Origin: Bacillota bacterium
GTDB lineage: Bacteria > Bacillota > Clostridia > Oscillospirales > Ruminococcaceae
Reading direction: 5' to 3'
Assembly: GCA_023396215.1 (NCBI GenBank)
Contig: JAEWWW010000048.1
Coordinates: forward strand, 1 to 26,278
Length of the DNA: 26,278 nt
The notes under the pieces were generated by a model. It ran no database searches. It had not been told where the DNA came from and worked only from the letters and a program-made list of their open reading frames with translations. The first letter of the stretch is position 1, and every line of letters begins with the position of its first letter. The position numbers and the translations under genes were made by a program. Shown in pieces: positions 14,534-21,185 of this stretch.

Positions 14534-15318
14534 AAGGGGTGGAACACGGGGCGGCGCTGCAGATAGGTATAAAAGCCGTCGAAGCCGCAGGCCCTTGCCA
14601 GCGCTACCGCCTCTGCAAAGCCGTAACCCACCCGCGAGGGCTTGTGTGCGTCGGAACCAAAGGTCAGGCGGCTGCCGCCCAGAGCGGCATAGAGGCGCAG
14701 CGCCTCCTTCTCGGGGGAGAACTGCCCCAGGCTTTCCAGCATCGAGGCGTTGAGCTCCAGCGTAAGGCCCCGGCGCACCATGACGGCAAATAGCTGCTCC
14801 AGCACCGGGCGGCTTTGCTCCCGCTCCTGCCGGGTGAGGGGGCGGCCGATATAACGCTTAATCAGGTCGAGGTGGGCCACCACGTCGATGTCGGCGGCCC
14901 GGGTCATCTGCAGCAGCTCGGCAAAGTAGAGGCGGCAGGCCTCGCCCGCGCCCCGGCTTTCTACCAATGTACGCAGCTTAAGCCCCTGCACATTGTGTAT
15001 CGAGCCCACCACCATATCCAGCCCCAGGCGGCCCAGCAGCTCGCGGTAGGCTTCGGTGGGCTGGTGGGGCTCGCAAAGCTCGATGCCCCGGCGCAGCAGC
15101 AGGCGCCCTTCAAACTGCCGGGCGCAGGCGGCAAAGTCGGCTTCATAAGCGGCCCACTCCAGATGGCCGTAGGTGGGGGCCTTGGGGTTTAGCGAAAAAT
15201 GCTCGGTGAAGCAAAGCTCCTCCACACCGGCGGTAAGGGCGGCGGCGCACTGCCCGGCCATCGGGGTGACCGAGTCGAAGGAGTGCAGGGTGTGCAGGTG
15301 AGAGTCGGCGACATGCAT
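14497..15318 (-). CDS. PHP-domain phosphoesterase (histidinol-phosphatase-like)
   Basis: A metal-dependent PHP-superfamily hydrolase of 273 residues, closest in pattern to HisJ/HisK-type histidinol-phosphate phosphatases. The metal-ligand motifs appear in family order: DSHLHT at residues 5-10, FTEHF, GIELCEP, GSIHN, VVAHLDLIKRY, TLELNAS and TFGSDAHKP near the end. All expected His, Asp and Glu ligands are present, so it should be active. There are no histidine biosynthesis genes nearby, so the natural substrate is unsure. ATG 15318 has AAAGGAG 6-7 nt upstream and a near-consensus promoter. The last ten residues (QAVEKVTQP and stop) are encoded by a dispersed repeat, which probably replaced the original 3' end. 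It is divergent from the aminotransferase gene. Confidence 0.88.
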   Translation of the reverse strand: MHVADSHLHTLHSFDSVTPMAGQCAAALTAGVEELCFTEHFSLNPKAPTYGHLEWAAYEADFAACARQFEGRLLLRRGIELCEPHQPTEAYRELLGRLGLDMVVGSIHNVQGLKLRTLVESRGAGEACRLYFAELLQMTRAADIDVVAHLDLIKRYIGRPLTRQEREQSRPVLEQLFAVMVRRGLTLELNASMLESLGQFSPEKEALRLYAALGGSRLTFGSDAHKPSRVGYGFAEAVALARACGFDGFYTYLQRRPVFHPFEGQAVEKVTQP

Positions 15319-15404
15319 GGGAAGGCTCCTTTAAAGATGGGGTGGGGCGGTCTGCCCCTTGCCGCCGGGTCGGGCTAAAGCACCCGCCCGGCTGCGCTTA
15401 TCCG

Positions 15405-15433
15405 ATTGTAGCAAGGCTTTTTTGGCCTGTCAA
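15405..15433 (-). promoter_or_regulatory. Sigma-A promoter of the PHP gene
   Basis: On the minus strand TTGACA (complement of 15428-15433) and TACAAT (complement of 15405-15410) are 17 nt apart. It is 90 nt upstream of the PHP start codon and divergent from the promoter at 15606. Confidence 0.8.
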
Positions 15434-15605
15434 CCAAAGCTGTAATTTTGATAAGGCAGATGCGTTTACATTTCGCCCCAAAGCTGCTCTTTACCTTATA
15501 GGGGGCGTCTGCCCTGTCTGATAGGGCGCTGAGCGGGACGAAGGAATATCGCGGCGGCTCCCGCGCAAAACGGCTGCCGATACTCCACAAGGGGGGGCTG
15601 CGTTG

Positions 15606-15634
15606 TTGACACCGGCGGGGCAATAAAATATAAT
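15606..15634 (+). promoter_or_regulatory. Perfect-consensus sigma-A promoter of the aminotransferase gene
   Basis: TTGACA (15606-15611), a 17-nt spacer and TATAAT (15629-15634) match the consensus in every position. The expected start of transcription is near 15641, about 110 nt before the aminotransferase start codon. Confidence 0.88.
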
Positions 15635-15654
15635 CGTGACAGGAGCTGTTTGCA

Positions 15655-15677
15655 CCCCGGGACGACCGGGATTTTTT
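15655..15677 (+). terminator. Terminator-like hairpin in the aminotransferase leader
   Basis: CCCGG, loop GACGA and CCGGG are followed by a run of six T residues (about 15672-15677), starting about 15-20 nt after the predicted transcription start. This is the layout of an attenuator or of a very short RNA. A downstream CCGGGGG segment could pair with the CCCCGG arm and compete with the hairpin. The stem is only 5-6 bp, so its efficiency is uncertain. Confidence 0.5.
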
Positions 15678-15750
15678 GCAGCCCGCCCCGATACCAACCG
15701 GGGGCAGTGCGGCGAAAATCCCCCCAATAGACGAAAAGGCTGATGATGGA

Positions 15751-16911
15751 ATGGAATTTGCAAAACGGGCCGGAGGAGCTTCCTCCAACATATTGACCGA
15801 GCTGGAGATGGAGCGCCAGCGCCTGCTTGCGCAGGGGCGGGAGGTTATCAACCTTTCGGTGGGCACCCCGGATTTGCCCCCCGATAAATCGGCAATGGCG
15901 GCCCTGCTGCGCGAAAGCATGGACCCCGAAAACTACAAATACGCCCTGACCGACCTGCCGGTGCTGCTGGACGCGGTCATCGGCTGGTATGAGCGCCGCT
16001 ACGGCGTCGCGCTGGAGCGCGAGAATATCACCTCGGTTTACGGCTCGCAGGAGGGCCTGGCCCATATTGCCTTCCCCATCTGTGACCCCGGGGATATTGT
16101 GCTGGTCTGCGACCCGGGCTACCCGGTGTTCAGCTTTGGGCCGGCCATGGCGGGGGCCCAGCTCATCACCATGCCGCTGACCGAGAAAAACAACTATCTC
16201 ATCGACTTTGACGCCATCAGCCCCGCCGCTGCGCGCAGGGCTAAGATAATGGTGGTTTCTTACCCCAACAACCCGCTGACCGCCACCGCCGACCGGGCTT
16301 TTTACGAGCGGCTGGTGCATTTCGCCAAAACCAACGATATCATCGTGGTGCACGACAACGCCTATTCCGAGCTGGTGTACGAAGGTGAGCCGGGTATATC
16401 CTTCCTCAGCGTGCCGGGGGCGATGGACGTGGGGGTGGAGTTTAACTCCCTCTCAAAATCCTACAACCTGACCGGGATGCGGGTTTCCTTTGCCATCGGC
16501 AATGCCGAAATCATCCGGCGGTTTAAGGCGTTTCGCTCTCAGATTGATTATGGTATCTTCCCCGCCATACAAAAGGCGGTGGCCGCGGTGCTGGGCGGCC
16601 CGCAGGATATTTTGGAGCGCAACCGCAGCACCTACCGCAGGCGCAGCGCTTTGCTGAGCGAGAGCCTGCGACAGGCGGGCTGGCCGGTGCCCGATTGCCA
16701 CGCCACCATGTTTGCCTGGTACCCGCTGCCCGAGGGCTACACCGACTCGGCCGCCTTCGCGATGGAGCTGCTGGAGAAAACAGGGGTGCTCTGTGTGCCC
16801 GGCATCGGCTTTGGCAGCATGGGCGAGGGCTATGTGCGCATGGCGCTGGTGCAGCCCGAGGAGCAGCTGCAGCGGGCGGCGCGGCTCATCGGCGAAAGCG
16901 GGCTGCTTTAA
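15751..16911 (+). CDS. Class I/II PLP-dependent aminotransferase
   Basis: A fold-type I aminotransferase of 386 residues in the aspartate/LL-diaminopimelate aminotransferase group. Seen motifs: INLSVGTPDLPPD near the N-terminus, the cofactor-phosphate loop region YGSQEGLAHI, the conserved Asn in VVSYPNNPLTATA, the PLP-ring Asp and Tyr in VVHDNAYSELVY, the Schiff-base Lys236 in NSLSKSYNLTGMRVSFAIGN, and a C-terminal Arg in GYVRMALV that should bind the substrate carboxylate. The overall pattern is like DapL and aromatic/alanine aminotransferases; the amino-donor specificity cannot be told from sequence. ATG 15751 gives the conserved N-terminus; the ribosome binding site is weak. It lies 110 nt after a perfect promoter with a hairpin in the leader, and is closed by an intrinsic terminator. 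Confidence 0.9.
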   Translation: MEFAKRAGGASSNILTELEMERQRLLAQGREVINLSVGTPDLPPDKSAMAALLRESMDPENYKYALTDLPVLLDAVIGWYERRYGVALERENITSVYGSQEGLAHIAFPICDPGDIVLVCDPGYPVFSFGPAMAGAQLITMPLTEKNNYLIDFDAISPAAARRAKIMVVSYPNNPLTATADRAFYERLVHFAKTNDIIVVHDNAYSELVYEGEPGISFLSVPGAMDVGVEFNSLSKSYNLTGMRVSFAIGNAEIIRRFKAFRSQIDYGIFPAIQKAVAAVLGGPQDILERNRSTYRRRSALLSESLRQAGWPVPDCHATMFAWYPLPEGYTDSAAFAMELLEKTGVLCVPGIGFGSMGEGYVRMALVQPEEQLQRAARLIGESGLL

Positions 16912-16966
16912 GGCGGCGTTGTATATGAATTAACCTGAGGGGGCGGATTTTTCCGCCCCTTGTAGG

Positions 16967-17002
16967 CGCTTGCATATTCTGCGGAATATGCGGGCGTTTT
17001 TT
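16967..17002 (+). terminator. Rho-independent terminator of the aminotransferase gene
   Basis: CGCTTGCATATTC (16967-16979) pairs with GAATATGCGGGCG (16984-16996) through 13 bp including two G-T wobbles, with a TGCG loop, followed by TTTTTT (16997-17002). A second GGGGCGGA/TCCGCCCC hairpin precedes it at 16940-16959. Confidence 0.85.
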
Positions 17003-17190
17003 CTACGAAAAAGGACGAGAAGCGCCCCACGGGCGGGACTAGGCCCCCCCGTGTACCCCCCAAGCCTCCGGCGGGGTTGGGGCGGGTTGCCCCTTCCTTT
17101 TGTGCCCCCACAACAAGGCAAACTGCGGTGCAGCGCAGGGGTGCGGGGGGTGAGTAGCAGGCCTTGGGTTTCCACCCATATCATCCCGCC

Positions 17191-17236
17191 GACCACCCCG
17201 CCGCCTGCGGGCGTCACCCCTCCAAGGAGGGGAATG
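17191..17236 (-). repeat. Dispersed repeat R1, inverted copy
   Basis: It contains GACCACCCCGCCGCCTGCGG then GCGTCACCCCTCCAAGGAGGGG, the reverse complement of the R1 family. The 16912-17460 spacer holds no gene: it consists of terminators and two R1 copies. Confidence 0.75.
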
Positions 17237-17261
17237 GGGAAGCGCCCGTCCCTCGAAACCA

Positions 17262-17298
17262 CATCGCCGTAGGCCCATCTCTCCGGGGAGGGGAATAA
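17262..17298 (-). repeat. Dispersed repeat R1, shortened inverted copy
   Basis: CATCGCCGTAGGCCCATCTC then TCCGGGGAGGGGAATAAG resembles the other R1 copies with an internal shortening. It follows the preceding copy by 26 nt in the same orientation. Confidence 0.55.
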
Positions 17299-17331
17299 GA
17301 GGGACAGATGCCATCCATACGAGCACCCCGA

Positions 17332-17365
17332 AGCCCGTCTGCAACCGCTGCAGGCGGGCTTTTTT
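17332..17365 (+). terminator. Strong intrinsic terminator before the P-loop ATPase gene
   Basis: AGCCCGTCTGCA (17332-17343) pairs with TGCAGGCGGGCT (17349-17360) with one G-T wobble, followed by a T-run. It faces the plus strand and lies about 95 nt before the next gene, insulating that gene from upstream transcription. Confidence 0.85.
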
Positions 17366-17460
17366 GCCCTTTGCATAAGCGCCGTGTTTTGGCAAATAGG
17401 TAGCATTTTGCCCATAAGATGAATACCATACAGTAGAACATGTAGTTAGGAGGGCAAAAT

Positions 17461-18561
17461 ATGCAATCAAACCCCAAGGTCCTGCATTTCTTCCTTGGGT
17501 CCAGTACCCCCCAAGGGTTTGTATCAAGATTTGACCAACTGGGCGACCCCGACGCAGACTGGCGGCTTTATGTGATAAAAGGCGGGCCGGGCAGCGGAAA
17601 ATCCACCCTGATGCGCAGGCTGGCAAGCGAGCTTTCGCCCCTGTGCGGTCAGGTGGAGATGATTCACTGTTCATCCGACGTGGCCTCGCTGGACGGCGTT
17701 ATTTTTTCGGACCACAAAATTTCAATTGCGGACGGCACGCCGCCCCACGTTATCGAGCCGAAATATCCCGGAGCCTATGAAAATATTGTCCCCGTCTTTG
17801 ATTGCTGGGACCGTAAAGCCCTCTATGAGCGCCGCAAAGAGATTATGCAGGCCACCAAAGCGGTGAAGCACTGCCACGAATATTGCGCCCGCTTTCTGAC
17901 CGCCGCAGGCTCGCTTCTGGCAGATACATACCGCATCGCCCTCGAAGCCACCGATACAGCCAAGGTTGCCCGTTACGCGGCCTCCTTTGCCGCCCGCGAG
18001 TTTAAAAAGCTGCCGCAGGCCGCCCCCACCGAGGCGGTGCGCTTTCTTTCGGCCATCACCGATAAGGGGCCTTACTTTTTCTCGCAAACGGCGCAGGAGC
18101 TTTGCAAGCATATCTACCTGATAGACGACGACTACGGCGCGGCTTCGCGCCTGTTGCTGATGGCACTGCGCAGCCACGCCATGGAGGCGGGCTACAGCGT
18201 CATCACCTGCTACTGCCCTCTGGCCCCCTTTGAAAAGATTGACCATCTCTTCATCCCCCAGCTTGATTTGGGAATTATGACGGTCAACCGCTTTCACAGC
18301 GTCGAAACCAAGGGCGAGCGCACCATTCATGCCCGCCGCTTTACCGACGCCGAGCAGATTAAGCAGCGCAAAAAGCGCATCTCCTTCAACCTCAAGGGCG
18401 CGGCTCAGATGATTGACCACGCTTCCTCGCTGCTGGCCGAGGCCAAGGCAAAGCACGACCTGCTGGAGGCGCTTTACATCGGCGCGATGGATTTTGGCAA
18501 GCTGGAGGCCCTGAGCAAAAAAATGGCCGAAGAGCTGCATGCAGATATGGCAGAGGAATAG
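17461..18561 (+). CDS. Two-domain P-loop ATPase, PRK06851-like, second P-loop degenerate
   Basis: A 366-residue protein of a clostridial/Bacillota family of unknown function (PRK06851-like, from memory). It has two similar halves. In the first, LYVIKGGPGSGKSTLMRRLA carries an intact Walker A (Lys47), followed by EMIHCSSDVASLDGVIF and IADGTPPHVIEPKYPGAYEN. The second half repeats the layout: FLSAITDKG, then IYLIDDDYGAASRLLLMALR where a P-loop would be (residues 221-230), VITCYCPLAPFEKIDHLFI and LGIMTVNRFHSVETK. The second P-loop has lost GxxxxGKS, so only the N-terminal site should bind ATP. There is no signal peptide or membrane segment. ATG 17461 has GGAGGG about 7 nt upstream. A terminator follows, so it is a single-gene unit. 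Family members often appear in spore formers, but no role is assigned. Confidence 0.85.
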   Translation: MQSNPKVLHFFLGSSTPQGFVSRFDQLGDPDADWRLYVIKGGPGSGKSTLMRRLASELSPLCGQVEMIHCSSDVASLDGVIFSDHKISIADGTPPHVIEPKYPGAYENIVPVFDCWDRKALYERRKEIMQATKAVKHCHEYCARFLTAAGSLLADTYRIALEATDTAKVARYAASFAAREFKKLPQAAPTEAVRFLSAITDKGPYFFSQTAQELCKHIYLIDDDYGAASRLLLMALRSHAMEAGYSVITCYCPLAPFEKIDHLFIPQLDLGIMTVNRFHSVETKGERTIHARRFTDAEQIKQRKKRISFNLKGAAQMIDHASSLLAEAKAKHDLLEALYIGAMDFGKLEALSKKMAEELHADMAEE

Positions 18562-18583
18562 CTCTGCCTTTTGCCCTTACCAG

Positions 18584-18628
18584 AAATGGCGCAGACCGGG
18601 GTACAGCCCGCTTCTGCCGCCATTTTTT
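18584..18628 (+). terminator. Rho-independent terminator of the P-loop ATPase gene
   Basis: AAATGGCGCAGA (18584-18595) pairs with TCTGCCGCCATTT (18613-18625) with one bulged C, ending in a run of six T residues. It lies 22 nt after the stop codon. Confidence 0.85.
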
Positions 18629-18807
18629 GCGTTTGGGGCATAAGGGCAGCAGGCCGGTGGCGCCAAAGGCGGCGGACAATTCCCCTGAAAAGACGGCTCT
18701 GCGGGCAAAACCGCGGGGCTGTTTTTCCGGCGGTTTTTCTGCGCCCCGACAGTCATACAACCGCCCCCGAAGCAGTATGATGTACAAAGGCGAAGGGGGT
18801 TTTTGCT

Positions 18808-19317
18808 ATGGCTCACCTGAAGGAGATCGGCTATAACAACGAGCAGGCGGTGGCGTATGCTCACCAGTGGGCGTTTGGGCGCAATCCCAAGTATTTTAAC
18901 CTGACCGGGCTGGGGGGCGACTGTACCAATTTTATCTCGCAATGCATCTATGCCGGTGCGCCGGTGATGAACTACAACACCAATCTGGGCTGGTTTTACA
19001 ACAGCCCTGTCAGCCGGGCTCCGGCGTGGACCAGCGTGCATGCCCTGTTCAATTTTCTGACCAAAAACACCGGGGTGGGGCCCTATGGCTATGTGATACC
19101 GTTGGAGGAGGCTGTACCCGGCGACGTGCTTCAGCTTTCGCTGAACAATGTGCGCTTTCACCATTCGCTGCTGGTGGTAGAGGTGGGCGTGCCCTCCATC
19201 CCCGAGAATATACTGGTTTCTACCCATACCTACGACTGCGACTACCGCAAGCTTTCCAGCTACCGCTACCATTACCTGCGGGCAATCCGCATTGCGGGGG
19301 TGCGGCAGTGGGCATAA
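18808..19317 (+). CDS. Amidase_6 domain protein (putative cysteine amidase)
   Basis: A protein of 169 residues that is essentially a single Amidase_6 domain (NlpC/P60-like cysteine hydrolase fold). The N-terminal part reads NNEQAVAYAHQWAFGRNPKY. The nucleophile is Cys39 in GGDCTNFISQC, which matches the family motif. The candidate general base is His118 or His119 in RFHHSLLVVEV. YVIPLEEAVPGDVLQLSL is the usual 'pGDv' stretch before the His. No signal peptide or transmembrane helix is seen, so it is either cytoplasmic or spore/mother-cell located; the substrate, perhaps a peptide or peptidoglycan amide, is unknown. ATG 18808 has AAGGGGG 7-8 nt upstream. It is bounded by terminators on both sides. 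Confidence 0.87.
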   Translation: MAHLKEIGYNNEQAVAYAHQWAFGRNPKYFNLTGLGGDCTNFISQCIYAGAPVMNYNTNLGWFYNSPVSRAPAWTSVHALFNFLTKNTGVGPYGYVIPLEEAVPGDVLQLSLNNVRFHHSLLVVEVGVPSIPENILVSTHTYDCDYRKLSSYRYHYLRAIRIAGVRQWA

Positions 19318-19351
19318 CCCGTGGGGTAACGGGGTAACATAGAAAAAAAGG

Positions 19352-19378
19352 CCGCCCGGCTGCGTTGCAGCCGGGCGG
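19352..19378. terminator. Bidirectional terminator
   Basis: CCGCCCGGCTGC (19352-19363) and GCAGCCGGGCGG (19367-19378) are perfect 12-bp arms around a GTT loop. AAAAAAAGG precedes it, giving a T-run on the minus strand, and TTT follows on the plus strand. It serves the Amidase_6 gene and, better, the minus-strand DUF6809-type gene. Confidence 0.8.
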
Positions 19379-19411
19379 TTTGGCGTTGTTGTGAATGGGG
19401 TGGGTGCGCAC

Positions 19412-19474
19412 GGCCCGATGTGGTCGGCGTAGCCAACGGCGATAGCGAACCCCCGACAGGGGGCATCGGAGCCC
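19412..19474. repeat. Dispersed repeat R3, second copy
   Basis: GGCCCGATGTGGTCGGCGTA through the AGGGGGCATCGG end matches the copy at 7142-7204, including GATAGCG and the CCCCCGACAGGGGG stem. A fragment, CGGCCCGATGTTGGCATC, recurs at 19630-19647. Confidence 0.7.
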
Positions 19475-19501
19475 CCGCAAGCTCCCCTTGTGGCAACAGC
19501 C

Positions 19502-19526
19502 GTAGGGGCGGCTACCAGCCGCCCGC
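19502..19526. repeat. Dispersed palindrome R2, arms GGCGGCT/AGCCGCC
   Basis: The unit runs GTAGGGGCGGCT-ACC-AGCCGCCCGC, almost identical to the copy at 3534. It is paired with an inverted copy at 19549-19572. Confidence 0.8.
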
Positions 19527-19548
19527 GGAATCTGTACAGAGGGCAAAA

Positions 19549-19572
19549 CGGGCGGATAATATCCGCCCCTAC
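19549..19572. repeat. Dispersed palindrome R2, inverted partner
   Basis: The unit runs CGGGCGGATA-A-TATCCGCCCCTAC, almost identical to the copy at 3580. The pair 19502/19549 therefore repeats the composite seen at 3534/3580. Confidence 0.8.
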
Positions 19573-19583
19573 AGACAGTTTCC

Positions 19584-19624
19584 CATTCCCCTCCCTGGAG
19601 GGGTGTCGCCTACGGCGAGGTGGT
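19584..19624 (+). repeat. Dispersed repeat R1
   Basis: CCCCTCCCTGGAGGGGTG is followed by TCGCCTACGGCGAGGTGGTG. The second stem (TCGCC/GGCGA) differs from the copy at 3417 (GTCGCC-type arms) but remains complementary. Confidence 0.75.
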
Positions 19625-19674
19625 GCGCGCGGCCCGATGTTGGCATCAAACCCCTATAAAGCTTCCCCTGCCAC

Positions 19675-19950
19675 TTATTTTTGTTCGTTGGTCAATGACT
19701 CGGTCAAAAGCTGTGCCGCCAGCCTGAAACTATAGGCAAAACAGGCGCAGCCATATAGCATGGAGGATTCGGCGCACAAATCCTCCATGGCGTCCAGATG
19801 GGCGACATCCTCCGGGGCCAGCTTTTCCGCAAGGTAATGGTGCTCTTTGTCCAGCGCATGGTTAATCTGCCGGTACTTGGGGTCTTTGGGGACAGCCTGT
19901 TCAAAAGGGAACACCCCGTGGTAAAAAAGTGATTCTAAGGTAAAGCTCAA
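19675..19950 (-). CDS. DUF6809-type small protein
   Basis: A small protein of 91 residues, predicted all alpha-helical and acidic, with no signal or membrane segment. The order of motifs LESLFYHGVFPFEQAVPKDPKY, LAEKLAPEDVAHLDAMEDL and CFAYSFRLAAQLLTESL resembles the DUF6809 family of Clostridia, often next to or inside mobile regions and of unknown function. The start is TTG at 19950, chosen because the family N-terminus begins right at LESL and no ATG is available in frame. The TTG overlaps the stop codon of a 24-codon ORF (TTGA) that has a much better ribosome binding site, so translation is probably coupled. A terminator with a T-run on this strand lies about 300 nt downstream. Confidence 0.72.
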   Translation of the reverse strand: MSFTLESLFYHGVFPFEQAVPKDPKYRQINHALDKEHHYLAEKLAPEDVAHLDAMEDLCAESSMLYGCACFAYSFRLAAQLLTESLTNEQK

Positions 19951-20021
19951 CGGAAGGCCACCCCGCTTTCTTTGTGCCGGGTACCGGGTGGGTTTCCTGC
20001 AAAGCTGCTGCTATCGGCCAT
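19947..20021 (-). CDS. Possible 24-residue leader peptide coupled to the DUF6809-type gene
   Basis: This short ORF starts at ATG 20021 with AAAAGGAGG five bases upstream, the strongest ribosome binding site in this region, and ends with TGA at 19949-19947. The peptide begins MADSSSFAGNPPGTRH and ends in VAFR. The stop overlaps the TTG start of the next gene by two bases. It could be a coupling leader peptide. Alternatively the two frames were once one gene, now split by a frameshift. I know no homologue. Confidence 0.45.
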   Translation of the reverse strand: MADSSSFAGNPPGTRHKESGVAFR

Positions 20022-20170
20022 GGTTTCCTCCTTTTGCTGTTATGGCGGGCTGCCTGTAACGGTGCCACTGCTTTTATTGATTGTGTGGTCATGAATTATG
20101 ATAGCTCATTTTGCGCAAAAAGCTTACCTATCTATAGTTAAGATTAAAATTTAGTTGCCGCATCAAAAAA

Positions 20171-20198
20171 GGCCGCCCTCTATTTTTAGAGGGCGGCC
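20171..20198. terminator. Bidirectional terminator at the end of the BMP transporter operon
   Basis: GGCCGCCCTCTA (20171-20182) and TAGAGGGCGGCC (20187-20198) form a perfect 12-bp stem with a TTTT loop. The plus strand has AAAAAA before the stem and TTTT after it, so the minus strand ends in a six-T run. It follows the permease stop by 18 nt. Confidence 0.9.
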
Positions 20199-20216
20199 TT
20201 TTGCAATCCGGGTTGG

Positions 20217-21185
20217 TTACCGTTCTTCTCTGAAATAAGCCACGCCGAGGCTGCCGGGGGGCAGGTCCTCCTTCTTTTTGCGCAGGGTGATAAACACCAG
20301 CATCACAATGGTGGCAATGTAGGGCAGCATATCCAGCAACTGGCCCGAAAGCACCAGCGGCTTGCCGAAAAGCTGAAGGTCGGCGTTCTGCATCTTGAAC
20401 CCAACACCCCGCAGCGCGCCGAAGAGGTAGGCTGCCAGTATGGCGGTCAGGGGGTTCCAGCGGCTGAAGATGACCAGCGCCACCGCAATCCAGCCTGCGC
20501 CGGCGGTAATATTCTCCTGCCAACGGGGCACAAACACCACCGACAAAAACGCGCCGCCCACCCCGCACAGGAAGCCCCCGGCGGTGATGTTGGCATATTT
20601 GTAGAGGGTTACGTTGATGCCCGAAGCGTCGGCCGCGCCGGGGTTTTCACCCACCATGCGGGTGCGCAGCCCCAGATAGGTTCGGCTGTAATAGATGGCG
20701 ATGAGGATGGCGGTAACGGGAGCCATCATCACATAGATGCTCTGGTCAAAAAACATCTTGCCCAGCAGCGGTATCTGCGAAAGCACCGGCACGGTGATGG
20801 GGGCAAAGGTCTGGGTCACCTGCTCGGGCAGGGCGATGCCCGAAAGGTCTTTGCTCATAAAGCCCGAAACCCCGGTGCCAAAGATGGTCAGCGCCAGCCC
20901 GGTTACCACCTGGTTGCCCCGCAGGGTAACGGTGACGATGGCGTAAAGCAGCGCTCCAAAGGCCCCTGCCAGCCCGGCGGCCAGCACCGCAAGCAGAGGG
21001 TTGGCGGTGGCCGACGCGGTGGCAAAGCCAAAGGCCGCCCCCAGCAGCATCATGCCCTCCACGCCAAGGTTGAGGTTGCCCGCCTTTTCGCAAAGGATGC
21101 CCCCCAGAATGGCAAAGAGGATATGGGTGCCCATCTGGGCCGCCGTCTGCAAAAAGAGCGAAAAGCTCTGCAAAAACTCACTCAT
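20217..21185 (-). CDS. ABC transporter permease, BMP/nucleoside type (second permease)
   Basis: An integral membrane permease of 322 residues in the branched/simple-sugar-type ABC family, matching NupQ/NupC-like proteins that pair with BMP lipoproteins. About eight to nine hydrophobic segments are visible, for instance HILFAILGGILCEKAGNLNL near the N-terminus. Family motifs are GNLNLGVEGMMLLGA, LRGNQVVTGLALTIFGTG and the cytoplasmic loop YYSRTYLGLRTRMVGENPGA, the likely contact with the ATPase (EAA-like), followed by AADASGIN. ATG 21185 has AGGAGGG six bases upstream and overlaps the previous gene's stop by 4 nt (ATGA), so the two permeases are translationally coupled. It is the last gene of the operon, followed by a strong terminator. 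Confidence 0.92.
   Translation of the reverse strand: MSEFLQSFSLFLQTAAQMGTHILFAILGGILCEKAGNLNLGVEGMMLLGAAFGFATASATANPLLAVLAAGLAGAFGALLYAIVTVTLRGNQVVTGLALTIFGTGVSGFMSKDLSGIALPEQVTQTFAPITVPVLSQIPLLGKMFFDQSIYVMMAPVTAILIAIYYSRTYLGLRTRMVGENPGAADASGINVTLYKYANITAGGFLCGVGGAFLSVVFVPRWQENITAGAGWIAVALVIFSRWNPLTAILAAYLFGALRGVGFKMQNADLQLFGKPLVLSGQLLDMLPYIATIVMLVFITLRKKKEDLPPGSLGVAYFREER

Noticed and set aside
15676..15750. Longer N-terminus for the aminotransferase starting at an upstream ATG
   Set aside because: The extension is Pro/Gly-rich, overlaps the leader hairpin region close to the transcription start, and is not expected in the family.
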